Part shown: in pieces, positions 8,130 to 16,907 of the stretch
Layout of the letters: the number at the start of each line of letters is the position of its first letter
Position numbering within the stretch: the stretch's first letter is position 1
Source of the DNA: JAVBQL01 sp031549085
GTDB lineage: Bacteria; Spirochaetota; GWE2-31-10; MWDO01
Assembly (NCBI GenBank): GCA_031549085.1
Contig: JAVBQL010000004.1
Location: 1 to 47,903 of the forward strand
Reading direction: 5' to 3'
Length of the DNA: 47,903 nt
Notes under the pieces: generated by a model
The model's database searches: none
The model's input: only the letters and a program-made list of their open reading frames with translations
Told to the model about the DNA's origin: nothing
Position numbers and translations under genes: made by a program

Positions 8130-8390
8130 CTATTTAGTTAAATCTTCAATAACCTTATAAATATCATTAACTGTCTTTAAGCTTTTTGCTTTATCTTCAT
8201 CAATTTTAACTTCTTTAGAAGTAGCCTGCTTAACAGCTTTCTCAAGAGCAACTATTAAATCGATACCATCTAATGAGTCCAATTCTAAGTCATCAAACAA
8301 TGAGCTTTCTGGTTTTATTTCGTTTTCCTCTTTTTCAAACTCATCAACCAATATCTTGTTTACCATAGATACAATTTCGTCTTTGCTCAT
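8130..8390 (-). CDS. acpP: Acyl carrier protein
   Basis: An 86-residue acidic helical protein. The phosphopantetheine attachment motif is LDSLDGIDL with the serine at S39, preceded by SSLFDDLE, as in fatty-acid-synthesis ACPs. It carries the growing acyl chain in the cytoplasm. The residues just after DSLD (GIDL) differ slightly from the usual TVEL, and the protein is a little longer than E. coli ACP (78). It stands alone rather than inside a fab cluster, so a role in a special acyl pathway cannot be excluded. The start is supported by GGAGG about nine bases upstream on the minus strand. It is convergent with csrA, 31 bases apart. Confidence 0.88.
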   Translation of the reverse strand: MSKDEIVSMVNKILVDEFEKEENEIKPESSLFDDLELDSLDGIDLIVALEKAVKQATSKEVKIDEDKAKSLKTVNDIYKVIEDLTK

Positions 8391-8536
8391 CTAAAAAACC
8401 TCCATACAAAGTAACTTTATAATCGATAATAATATCAAAGTATAAACCAATATTATCTAAAAATCAATAATTTTTTCTCTTATTTTTGATTAAGATTATT
8501 TTTTTTAATTATAGATAGTTTTTATAAAAAGATATC

Positions 8537-9496
8537 CTATTTATTATAGCTAATTATTTTAGTTTTATATATATAAAGTTGATTGTCTCTAAATTTTTTT
8601 CCAATAAACCATATATAATTATTTTCTATAATATAATCATAGCATTGCAATTTTAAATAGACAGGGTTTACCCTTGCAATCATTTCATCTTTATCTATAT
8701 TCCATATAGTTATATAGGTTACCAAATTTCTTTGCCAAGTATAGTGGAGAGTGGTGATTAGCTTGCTACTATTTTTTATTATTTCATCATAATTTAAATT
8801 CATAAGTAGGCTATTTTCGGATGTTAAAGTGTTATTAGAGTCATATTCTTTGATATTATAATTATAACTATACATATTATAGTTTTTATATGTGGTATAT
8901 ATACTTTCTCTATCTCTATTTTTTTCGCCTATTTTGTTTATTAGCTGCCTATAATTACTACTTTCCAAATCACTTTTTGTCATATAAGAGAGATTTTCTT
9001 TATTAATAAGAATATTTTTGCAATCATTTTTATAATAATTTATTAGATCCAAAGTATCTAATGCATCTTCAACTATCTCTTTTTTTAAGATCTTAAATCT
9101 TGCTTTATCAATGGTATATAGCTCTCTCTTACTAATATTGTATAGCAACAAATTATTATCATATAGAACCATTTTAAAGCTATCTTCTAATGAGTAATCA
9201 ATACCTTTTGGAAGCTTAATCTTTTTCTTAATTTTTAGATTAGCCATATTTTCATCATAAATAGCATCAACTATTGATCTTGGAGCTACTCCAGGTGCTC
9301 CTTTTGAGTAAAGCAAGCCATATTTCTTATATCTTAGCTTAAGTGAATTTTCATCTTCTATATAAACTCTGCCTATACAAGTTGGTGTACAAAAACCATC
9401 ATCAAAGTACATAGAGGCATCCTCTTCATAATCTGTTTTATTATAACATGATAGGAGAGTGGTGATTATTAATATTAATAAGACTATTTTTTTCAT
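8537..9496 (-). CDS. Lipoprotein of unknown function
   Basis: A 319-residue protein with a lipoprotein signal: MKK, a hydrophobic core, and LLSC with the lipidated cysteine at residue 17. The mature part is rich in Tyr, Asn and Lys and shows repeated short beta-strand patterns (LLLYNISKRELYTIDKARF and YIWFIGKKFRDNQLYIYKTK), which would suit a beta-propeller-like fold, but no named family is recognised. Two cysteines close together (CTPTC, residues about 36-40) may form a disulphide. It lies between the penicillin-binding protein and acpP on the same strand; a link to envelope function is only a guess from position. Confidence 0.65.
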   Translation of the reverse strand: MKKIVLLILIITTLLSCYNKTDYEEDASMYFDDGFCTPTCIGRVYIEDENSLKLRYKKYGLLYSKGAPGVAPRSIVDAIYDENMANLKIKKKIKLPKGIDYSLEDSFKMVLYDNNLLLYNISKRELYTIDKARFKILKKEIVEDALDTLDLINYYKNDCKNILINKENLSYMTKSDLESSNYRQLINKIGEKNRDRESIYTTYKNYNMYSYNYNIKEYDSNNTLTSENSLLMNLNYDEIIKNSSKLITTLHYTWQRNLVTYITIWNIDKDEMIARVNPVYLKLQCYDYIIENNYIWFIGKKFRDNQLYIYKTKIISYNK

Positions 9497-9560
9497 TTTT
9501 TTGAATTGTTTTATATGTGAAATTTACATTATATCAAAGTATAATAATTTTAATGCTTAA

Positions 9561-12254
9561 CTATTCGCTATTATCATTTGCTTCTATATTTTCACTGCTT
9601 TTTATCTCTATTTTTTGAATGCTCTCCGTTGGTATTTCTTTAATATCTGCCGATACCTCTTTTTGTGTTGGCTCAACTTTAGTTGCATGTGTATTATCAT
9701 TTGTTGTATCAACACTGTTATCTTTTACAGTATGAATAGTTGTAGTGGTTGTTGTTGTCGTAGTGGTTGCAAAAATAGAGTCCAACATAGCAAAATCCAC
9801 ATCAAATATATCACTAGAAAATTGAGTATCGTCAAAACTTTTTTCATATATATTTAAAAACTCACTAACACCTTTCTCTTTAATATCTTCATTATGGCTA
9901 CAAACGGTACACTCGCTGTTTGGAACTGAAACAGGCAGAAAATACTCTAGGTATAGTGATTTTTCACTACATTGAGGAGATGGAAGCATGCCTGACTCTC
10001 TACAAACCTGAAGTCTATATAGGCCATTTGGAGCAGTGAATGTCTGCTTCTCTTTGCCTTTATGATAGTGGTGCATATATTCTATAAAAGCTCTTCCTAA
10101 TATCATAGAGCCATCTTGATTGTACCCTAAACTTATACCATATTTTTCAAACCCTACCCACATAGCAACAGTTATCTCTGGTGAATAGCCAACTACCCAG
10201 CCATCGCTCCAATATTGAGTTGTTCCTGTTTTTGCAGCAATATCAGCAGGTATTGCCTCTTTATATTTTGTATATATCTCATTTCTATATTTATAAAGTA
10301 GGCCTTCAGGATTAGAGGTTGTTCCTTTTAGAATATCTGTTATAATAAAGGCATTTTGAGGAGAGATAACTTGCAGTTTTTGGTTTTTGTTTCTTTTTTC
10401 AGCTTCTCTCCATGGCTCATATATTATTCTTCCATCTCTATCTTCTACCTTTAATATAGAGTATGGGATATTTCTCTTTCCGCCATTAGCGAATGTGGAG
10501 AAGGCAACTGCCATCTCTATTGGTGAAACTGAGCCTGTACCCAATACTGTGCTGACCTCATATTTAAACTTCTCATTTATCTCTTTCTGAGATGTTACTC
10601 CCATAAGAGCAGCAGCTCTATCAATTGGAGATCTGTATCTATTGTTTTTACCAATTTCATAAAATATTTGACATGCCGGAATGTTTAGACTCTTTAAAAG
10701 AGCTCTTCTAAAAGATACTTTGCCATAATATATGCCACCATAGTTTTCTGGTCTATACCAATCATCGGGATCATCTGAATTGAATGTAAAAATATATGGT
10801 TTATCAATCAGTATAGTTGCAGGATTATATATTCCAGTATCTAGTGCATCTGAATATACAAGTGGTTTAAAAGATGAGCCGGGTTGTCTTTTACTTTGAG
10901 TAGCAAAATTGAATCTATGGTTTGGATCAAATGCTTTTCCCCCCATTAGTGTTAATATTTTTCCGGTTTTATTGTCAAGAACTATACATGCCCCTTGAAC
11001 TTGTGAGAGCATTTTTGCACCATCTTTTCCATCTTCTAATGTTACATCTGTAAGATTTTCAATATCTGTAACTCCAAGAATTTGCGCTGTAAGTAGAAGA
11101 GGATCATTTATGCTTTTTCTATAGTAGGTTAGTCCAGAACTAACATTTTTTGATCTGTTATCTATTTTAATATTTGTTAAAGAGAATGTCTCTGCCAAGA
11201 GCCCTATTGTGTATATATAGTTATTTTGGATAGTGTTATAGAGGTTTACCTGCTCTTTATCAAATACTTTTTGCTGTTTATCTATAACCTCTTTCATTAA
11301 TGATTCCGCCACAGAGTTGGCATCCAAATCCAGTGTTGTATATATAGTTAATCCATCTTTAAAGAGATTTAAGTTTGGCATATCTTTTTCTAACTCATTT
11401 AGGATCATATCACTAAAGAATGGAGCTTTATCCTCTCTGCTATAGAAAGCACCTCTAGTTGAATAGGTTGTATTTCTCCAATTTTTCCAAAACTCATTAA
11501 ACGATTCATCAGCCTCTTCTGATGATACAATTCCAACCCTAACCATCTTTTTCAAAACTTCGCTCTGTTTTTGTCTATGGTTTTTTGGATATCTTATGAA
11601 TGAGTAGAATGTAGGGTTTGATATCAGTGTTATTAAAGAGGCTGACTCTGCAATAGTTAGCTCATTTACATCTTTATTGAAGAAGAACTTTGTTGCTGCC
11701 TGAACTCCATTTATCCCTTGTCCAAATGGCACATGGTTAAAATAGAGAGATAGTATCTCCTGTTTTGTATATTTTTTTTCTAACTGAACTGATATAAATA
11801 GCTCTTTTATCTTTCTATTTAATGAGAACTCATTGGTCAAAAAGAGAGTTCTTGACAATTGCTGTGTAATTGTACTAGCTCCACTTACAGGCTTTTTCAA
11901 GAAGTTGTTTAGAGTTGCTCTTCCTATTGAAAATAGGTTAAAACCATGATGGTTATAAAAAGACTCATCTTCCCATGCAATAAGTCCCCTAACAAGCTCA
12001 CTGGGAACCATAGATAGATCTACTATATCTCTCTTCTCATCAGAGAAGAATTGGGTTATTATTTTTCCATTCTTATCTAATAGTACGCTTGGAAGTGCAG
12101 GCTTTTTTGTTTCCAGAAGTGTATCGATATTCTCCATATCATTTAGCTTTATTAAAACTAAACTCAAGAAGACACCAATAATAATAGTTAGTATAACTAT
12201 AATGATTATCTTTTTTTTAGTTCTATTTAAAATTGATCTATTTTCTTTAGACAA
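9561..12254 (-). CDS. Class A penicillin-binding protein (PBP1A type)
   Basis: An approximately 897-residue bifunctional peptidoglycan synthase. A cytoplasmic basic tail is followed by one membrane helix (IIIIVILTIIIGVFLSLVL). The glycosyltransferase-51 domain has the catalytic EDESFYNHHG (E95) and GASTITQQLSR. The transpeptidase domain has the nucleophile in SSFK (S460), SLN at 521-523 and KTGTT at 674-678. After it comes a Cys-containing segment (CRESG, ECTVC) and a low-complexity tail with ten consecutive threonines near residues 829-838, then a Lys/Glu-rich end. The start is set at TTG 12254 because AAGAGGTG lies about five bases upstream; TTG 12272 is also in frame but without a site. 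It acts at the cytoplasmic membrane, facing the periplasm. Confidence 0.92.
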   Translation of the reverse strand: MSKENRSILNRTKKKIIIIVILTIIIGVFLSLVLIKLNDMENIDTLLETKKPALPSVLLDKNGKIITQFFSDEKRDIVDLSMVPSELVRGLIAWEDESFYNHHGFNLFSIGRATLNNFLKKPVSGASTITQQLSRTLFLTNEFSLNRKIKELFISVQLEKKYTKQEILSLYFNHVPFGQGINGVQAATKFFFNKDVNELTIAESASLITLISNPTFYSFIRYPKNHRQKQSEVLKKMVRVGIVSSEEADESFNEFWKNWRNTTYSTRGAFYSREDKAPFFSDMILNELEKDMPNLNLFKDGLTIYTTLDLDANSVAESLMKEVIDKQQKVFDKEQVNLYNTIQNNYIYTIGLLAETFSLTNIKIDNRSKNVSSGLTYYRKSINDPLLLTAQILGVTDIENLTDVTLEDGKDGAKMLSQVQGACIVLDNKTGKILTLMGGKAFDPNHRFNFATQSKRQPGSSFKPLVYSDALDTGIYNPATILIDKPYIFTFNSDDPDDWYRPENYGGIYYGKVSFRRALLKSLNIPACQIFYEIGKNNRYRSPIDRAAALMGVTSQKEINEKFKYEVSTVLGTGSVSPIEMAVAFSTFANGGKRNIPYSILKVEDRDGRIIYEPWREAEKRNKNQKLQVISPQNAFIITDILKGTTSNPEGLLYKYRNEIYTKYKEAIPADIAAKTGTTQYWSDGWVVGYSPEITVAMWVGFEKYGISLGYNQDGSMILGRAFIEYMHHYHKGKEKQTFTAPNGLYRLQVCRESGMLPSPQCSEKSLYLEYFLPVSVPNSECTVCSHNEDIKEKGVSEFLNIYEKSFDDTQFSSDIFDVDFAMLDSIFATTTTTTTTTTIHTVKDNSVDTTNDNTHATKVEPTQKEVSADIKEIPTESIQKIEIKSSENIEANDNSE

Positions 12255-12395
12255 AATGCACCTCTTAAACAAGTTATAACAGCAATATGGTAGGATTAAA
12301 AGTTATAACAATTTAGAATATTTTTTTATAGATGATAATGTAACTAAAATTGAAAATATTTTCAAGCTATTTTAATGTTCAAAAGGAAAAAATGG

Positions 12396-13424
12396 TTAAT
12401 CTACCTGTTTCTCTTCTGGAGTAAAAATTTGTATTCTGTCATTATAAAAATCTGCAACATAAATTAGGCCATCATTATCTACTGCAATTCCTACAGGATC
12501 ACCAAATTTGCCATATTCAGTACCATATGTGCCAAATCTTACTATAGCATCATACTCTCCATCAGCATTCTGTTTGAATATTTGGACTCTGTTATTTCCT
12601 GTGTCAGATATATATATATAGTTATTTTTATCAATGAATATTGAGTTTGGTCCATAAAATCTGCCTTGTGCTGTCCCCTTGCTTCCAAAACTGCTTACAA
12701 AATCATAGCCTCCAGAGGCTTCTCTCTTCCATATTTGTATTCTATTGTTCCCTGTATCAGTTATATAGAAGTTATTGTTTTTGTCCATTGCTATATCTGA
12801 AGGGAACACAAATTGTTTTTTGCCAGAACCAAGAGAGCCAAATTGATTATTGAACTCATACTCTCCTCTTGCATTTTTTTTGAAAACTAATATCACAGAG
12901 TTATCACTATCAACTAAATATAGCAATCCACTCTTATCTACTGTTAGGCCTTTTGCACCAACGGCATTGACTAAATCAAGGCCATCAGTCTTAATCTTTC
13001 CAGTGTTCACATAAGCACCGCTTGAGGTTCTACTATAAATATAGATTGTATGTTCTATATAATTACTTATGAATAAGTTTTTATTTGTACTATCAACTGC
13101 GATATATTGACAGCTTGATTGCTCTGGGTTTGTAGATGGGATATCAAATTTCGTTTTTAGCTTGAATACACCAGTTTTATTCTTTTCAAATATCTGTACT
13201 GTTTTATAATTAACTATTGAGTAGAGTAGGTTATCATCAAAAGTTATACCATATGGCTGTGCATACTTTCTATCATCAACTGAGAGCTGATCATTTTTTG
13301 AGTCTCCCTGTTTCTCTATGGCTGATACAAAACCAACAGATTTTATTAGATTTTCTCCATCAGCAGAAAATACTAGTGGTTGTATTATTATCAATAATAA
13401 AAATGAAAATAAGATTTTTCCCAT
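12396..13424 (-). CDS. Exported NHL-repeat beta-propeller protein
   Basis: A 342-residue protein with an N-terminal signal peptide (MGKILFSFLLLIIIQPLVFS, cut near FSA). At least three clean NHL repeats fill the C-terminal half, each with a G-x-F-x-x-P turn and a D-x-x-N-R-(I/V)-Q-I-(W/F) strand: ITDTGNNRIQIW, ISDTGNNRVQIF, VADFYNDRIQIF. Weaker repeats cover the N-terminal half, so a six-bladed propeller is likely. NHL propellers bind proteins, RNA or carbohydrate; the ligand here is unknown, and the exported location argues against RNA. AAGGAT precedes the ATG. It lies between a chemoreceptor and the penicillin-binding protein on the same strand, with gaps over 100 bases. Confidence 0.8.
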   Translation of the reverse strand: MGKILFSFLLLIIIQPLVFSADGENLIKSVGFVSAIEKQGDSKNDQLSVDDRKYAQPYGITFDDNLLYSIVNYKTVQIFEKNKTGVFKLKTKFDIPSTNPEQSSCQYIAVDSTNKNLFISNYIEHTIYIYSRTSSGAYVNTGKIKTDGLDLVNAVGAKGLTVDKSGLLYLVDSDNSVILVFKKNARGEYEFNNQFGSLGSGKKQFVFPSDIAMDKNNNFYITDTGNNRIQIWKREASGGYDFVSSFGSKGTAQGRFYGPNSIFIDKNNYIYISDTGNNRVQIFKQNADGEYDAIVRFGTYGTEYGKFGDPVGIAVDNDGLIYVADFYNDRIQIFTPEEKQVD

Positions 13425-13582
13425 TAAATAATCCTTGAAATTAATACATATCTTATTAAAAATAATATATTTTCCGTTTTTTGTCTACTGTTATCTAAAT
13501 TGTGCATAACTGCATCAAATTATTCACCAAATTCAATCATAAATAAGCAAATATTATTCTTTGTATAGTAGTATAGCAAATA

Positions 13583-15094
13583 TTAGCTTTTTAATACAAA
13601 TGAATTAACAATATCTACCAAAATTTGTAGTTGAGCTGTCATCTCCTCAGCAGCTGAAGCCAGCTCTTCAGAGTTAGAACTTACAATTTGTGTAACTTTC
13701 TCTTGTTGTCCTATGTTTCCAGTCAATTGCCTAACCATATCTTTTTGCTCTCTTCCAGAACTTGCTATCTCTTGAACAATATCACTTGTTCTTATTATGC
13801 TTGGCACTACTCTTCCAATCAATTCTCCAGCTCTATTTGAGACCTCTACACTGTCAGTTGCAATTTTCTTGATCTCATCAGCTGCATTTATTGTTCGCTC
13901 AGCAAGTTTTCGAACCTCACTTGCGACAACAGCAAAACCCTCACCATGTTCTCCAGCACGGGCAGCCTCAATTGCAGCATTAAGGGCAAGCATATTTGTA
14001 TTATTTGCGATGTCAGATATCACTTGTATGGTCTCTGCAATTTTTTTCATAGACTCAACAGTCTCATTAACAGCCTCTCCACCACTTTTTGCCTCTATTG
14101 AAGACTCTCTTGCTATCTTTTCACCCTCAATTGCTTTATTTGCATCATTATCTATTGAGTTTTCAACAGCAGCCATGGATGCAGATAACTCCTCTATTGA
14201 ACTTGCCATCTCTGTTGCGCCAGATGATAGTGTTTGAGCGGAATTTGATACAGATTCAGCACCAGAAAATATCATATTTGCATTTTCTTTAACACTGCTC
14301 ATAACTTCATTAAGTCCCTCTATCATTTTATGGAATGATTTTGCCAAATCCCCAATCTCATCACTTCTTGACATAAATGCATCTTCAATTGCATTTGTTA
14401 GATCTTTGTTTGCTATATTATCTGCAACTTGGCAAGCTATCTTTATTGGCTTTGCAATTGAGTTTGTAAGTATTACCTGCAATACACCTCCAAATATTAC
14501 TGCAATTACTATTGAACCTATTATTAAAATAAATGATAGATTAACATCTTTAATACTTTGCTGGTACAATCCATTGACATACTCTATAACATGTTCAGTC
14601 ATCTCTAAAACAGCATGTATTCTCTCATTAGAATATTTAATGCACTCATTTTCAAATATATCAATTGCAGTTGCTTTATCTCCTTTTTCTAATGCAGCAT
14701 AACATCTGTCTTGTGCTTCTCTATATTTTGCTCTTGCTTCAGCCATCTCATCAAAATGTTCTTCCAGCAGTTTACTTATGTGTTTTTTTGCTTCCATATC
14801 AGCAAAAGATCTATTTAAATTATCTCTATTTGCATCAGTCGCTTTTTTTAGATCCATAGCCTCTTCAAAATTTTTAACTCTGTATACGGCATCTTTTAAG
14901 TTATCAAGAGATAAATAGAATGAAGAAAGAATAACATTGCAATCTTCTTGCAGCAAGATGCCTTTATCTTCTATCTCTTTAATACTACCTAATGTTTTTG
15001 ACAGTAAAAAGAGTCCAAAAACCCCAACAAATACTGTGATAGATATCATTACAGTAAATACAAATCTTAATTTTAAATCAATTGTTAATCTCAT
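13583..15094 (-). CDS. Methyl-accepting chemotaxis protein
   Basis: A 503-residue transmembrane chemoreceptor. The first membrane helix is near residues 8-32 (FVFTVMISITVFVGVFGLFLL). A periplasmic helical domain of about 150 residues resembles a four-helix-bundle sensor. The second helix is FILIIGSIVIAVIFGGVL, followed by a HAMP domain and a long signalling coiled coil. The hairpin tip that binds CheA/CheW is NTNMLALNAAIEAARAGEHG, then GFAVVASEVRKLAERT. The ligand is unknown. The start at 15094 is chosen because AGGGGA lies seven bases upstream; a TTG at 15118 is also in frame but lacks a site. A sigma-28-like -10 element lies about 95 bases upstream. Two further receptors at the right end share the signalling domain. 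Confidence 0.93.
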   Translation of the reverse strand: MRLTIDLKLRFVFTVMISITVFVGVFGLFLLSKTLGSIKEIEDKGILLQEDCNVILSSFYLSLDNLKDAVYRVKNFEEAMDLKKATDANRDNLNRSFADMEAKKHISKLLEEHFDEMAEARAKYREAQDRCYAALEKGDKATAIDIFENECIKYSNERIHAVLEMTEHVIEYVNGLYQQSIKDVNLSFILIIGSIVIAVIFGGVLQVILTNSIAKPIKIACQVADNIANKDLTNAIEDAFMSRSDEIGDLAKSFHKMIEGLNEVMSSVKENANMIFSGAESVSNSAQTLSSGATEMASSIEELSASMAAVENSIDNDANKAIEGEKIARESSIEAKSGGEAVNETVESMKKIAETIQVISDIANNTNMLALNAAIEAARAGEHGEGFAVVASEVRKLAERTINAADEIKKIATDSVEVSNRAGELIGRVVPSIIRTSDIVQEIASSGREQKDMVRQLTGNIGQQEKVTQIVSSNSEELASAAEEMTAQLQILVDIVNSFVLKS

Positions 15095-15189
15095 TTTTTT
15101 TCCCCTATTCTTTTTCAAAAAAAGTATTGTAACTTTGTTTTTATTATTTCACACTTTTATACTATGGAGTATATATGTTTGAATATATA

Positions 15190-15216
15190 CTATCGGCTTC
15201 AAATATAGATAAATAA
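15190..15216 (-). promoter_or_regulatory. Sigma-28-like promoter for the chemoreceptor gene
   Basis: On the minus strand, GCCGATAG (15197 to 15190) matches seven of eight bases of the sigma-28 -10 consensus. The region expected to hold the -35 element reads TTAT instead of TAAA, so that half is poor. Chemoreceptor genes are frequent sigma-28 targets, and a second such element precedes the flagellar operon at 3570-3595. Confidence 0.5.
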
Positions 15217-15370
15217 CTATTAAAATTGTTCCATTTTCAAATATTTTTGATAATTTTTCAACCATTTTTTTGCAAAAAATATTTTTTCATATTTATGATG
15301 TTTTTTTAAAAAAAATATCAAAAAACAGCCTTTATAAATTTGTTTATGTGGAATTATTTTAAACGAGATC

Positions 15371-15408
15371 TGTCAAACATTGACAATTCTACTCTTTTAT
15401 TATAGATT
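15371..15408 (+). promoter_or_regulatory. Promoter of yebC with a palindrome over the -35 box
   Basis: TTGACA at 15380-15385 is a perfect sigma-70-type -35 hexamer; TATAGA (15401-15406) or TAGATT (15403-15408) gives a 15-17-base spacer to a -10. The -35 forms the right arm of the perfect palindrome TGTCAA-ACA-TTGACA (15371-15385), which could be an operator. The remainder of the 15095-15480 gap is AT-rich with no coding signal. Confidence 0.5.
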
Positions 15409-15480
15409 ATATCATTCCATTTTATATATATGTTTTCATTATATAAATATAATCGTTTTATTTTGTTTAAGGAGAAAACT

Positions 15481-16218
15481 ATGTCAGGACATAGTAAATG
15501 GGCAAATATTCAACATAAAAAATCTGCCAATGATGCTAGAAGGGGTAAGATTTTCACTAAGATAATAAGAGAGATTGTTGTTGCAACAAAAACTGGCGGC
15601 TCTGATCCAAATGGCAATGCAAGGCTTAAGACAGCCATTTTAAAGGGAAAAGAGTCAAATATGCCAAAAGATACCATAGAGCGCGCAATAAAAAAGGGCG
15701 CAGGTGATTCTGATGGGACTAACTATGAAGAGTTTGCATATGAGGGGTATGGACCTGATGGGGTTGCTGTCCTTCTTGATATAATGACCGATAATAAAAA
15801 TAGAACTGCAAGTGATGTTCGTTCAATCTTTACAAAGATGGGTGGAGCAATGGGTGTCAATGGCAGTGTATCATATATGTTTAAGACTAAAGGTGTTATC
15901 GTTTTTGATCCGGCAGTTCTAACTGAAGAGCAGGCTATGGAGATTGGTTTAGATGCGGGAGCTGATGATATTATTGCGGAAGATGATGCTATCGAGGTGC
16001 TTACAACGTTAGAAAACTTTCAGAATGTTTTGAAGGCTTTTGATGATAAAAACATAGCTCATATTTCAGCTGAAGTTACAAAGATACCAGATTCATATCA
16101 GGAAGTGAGTGAAGATAAACTGGAAAAAGTTCTTAATTTAATTGAAAAACTTGAAGATTTAGATGATGTTCAGGCGGTCTATACAAACTTAAAGTTGCCA
16201 GAAAATTATAAGGGTTAA
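15481..16218 (+). CDS. yebC: YebC/PmpR-family protein
   Basis: A 245-residue protein beginning MSGHSKWANIQHKKSANDAR, the strongly conserved YebC/PmpR start, followed by FTKIIREIVVATKTGG and a middle with YEGYGPDGVAVLLDIMTDNKNRT. Family members bind DNA as transcription regulators in some bacteria, and more recent work links them to ribosomes and relief of stalling at proline-rich stretches; which role applies here cannot be decided. The ATG at 15481 is chosen because AAGGAG lies nine bases upstream; the frame is open further upstream to 15430 but without a site. ruvC follows 13 bases downstream, a common yebC-ruvC pairing. Confidence 0.93.
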   Translation: MSGHSKWANIQHKKSANDARRGKIFTKIIREIVVATKTGGSDPNGNARLKTAILKGKESNMPKDTIERAIKKGAGDSDGTNYEEFAYEGYGPDGVAVLLDIMTDNKNRTASDVRSIFTKMGGAMGVNGSVSYMFKTKGVIVFDPAVLTEEQAMEIGLDAGADDIIAEDDAIEVLTTLENFQNVLKAFDDKNIAHISAEVTKIPDSYQEVSEDKLEKVLNLIEKLEDLDDVQAVYTNLKLPENYKG

Positions 16219-16231
16219 AAGTTAAAATTAT

Positions 16232-16729
16232 ATGCTAGTTATGGGGGTGGATCCTGGTATCGAAAGAACTGGGGTCTCAATTTTAGAGAGCGGGACGGTT
16301 AGACCAAAGCTTATTTTTTCAAAACTGATTAAGACAAAAAGTACGCTTTCACAATCAAAAAGATTGAATATTCTTTATGATGAGCTCTCTGAAATTGTAA
16401 GTCAGCACAATATAGATGTTGCCTCTGTGGAGAGACTATTTTTTGCAAAGAATGTAAAGACTGCAATGGTTGTTTCAGAAGCAAGGGGAACTATACTTTT
16501 AGCAATAGAGAAGGCTGGTATAGAGATTGCTGAATATACTCCGCTTCAGGTAAAGCAGGCTATTGTTGGATATGGGCGCTCTGATAAAAAACAGATAGAG
16601 TCGCTTGTTAGGATAATATTAAAAGATTCTGAAATACCTGCTCAAGACGATGTTATCGATAGCATGGCTATCGCAATTACCCATATAAATAGTAGTAAGC
16701 TGATTTTAAATATTAAAAATACAAAATAG
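16232..16729 (+). CDS. ruvC: Holliday junction endonuclease RuvC
   Basis: A 165-residue resolvase that cuts four-way DNA junctions during recombinational repair. The RNase H-fold acidic residues are present: D7 in GVDPGIERTG, E67 in SVERLFF, and D140 and D143 in DDVIDSMAIA, with the same three-residue spacing as the E. coli pair D138/D141. KQAIVGYGRSDKKQ matches the conserved DNA-contacting loop. An alternative start nine bases on (ATG 16241, giving MGVDPG) cannot be excluded because no strong ribosome-binding site distinguishes them; translation may be coupled to yebC. ruvA and ruvB are not in the window. Confidence 0.93.
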   Translation: MLVMGVDPGIERTGVSILESGTVRPKLIFSKLIKTKSTLSQSKRLNILYDELSEIVSQHNIDVASVERLFFAKNVKTAMVVSEARGTILLAIEKAGIEIAEYTPLQVKQAIVGYGRSDKKQIESLVRIILKDSEIPAQDDVIDSMAIAITHINSSKLILNIKNTK

Positions 16730-16849
16730 GCCAAATATACTTTTAATTATTTAAAACTCTTTTTATAGTTAAAAAAAGATAAATAATGTTTGAATTATTA
16801 TATAAAAACATGTATAATTTTTAAAGTATTTTGTTCTATTAAGGGATAT

Positions 16850-16881
16850 TATAATTATAGTATTTCAATACTATAATTATA
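16850..16881. repeat. Perfect 32-bp palindrome upstream of the NUDIX-like gene
   Basis: TATAATTATAGTATT (16850-16864) and its exact reverse complement AATACTATAATTATA (16867-16881) are separated by only TC. The 15-bp arms are AT-rich and each contains a TATAAT-like hexamer. The site ends 26 bases before the chosen start of the next gene. It may be an operator over the promoter; with a two-base loop and no T run it is not a typical terminator. Confidence 0.7.
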
Positions 16882-16907
16882 TTCTATTTTTAAGGATGAG
16901 AGATTTT

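Noticed and set aside
9615..9857. Plus-strand reading frame opposite the penicillin-binding protein tail.
   Set aside because: It arises from the low-complexity threonine tail of the real gene on the other strand and has no ribosome-binding site.
15430..15480. Longer N-terminus for YebC.
   Set aside because: The conserved family start MSGHSKW begins exactly at ATG 15481, which has AAGGAG upstream.
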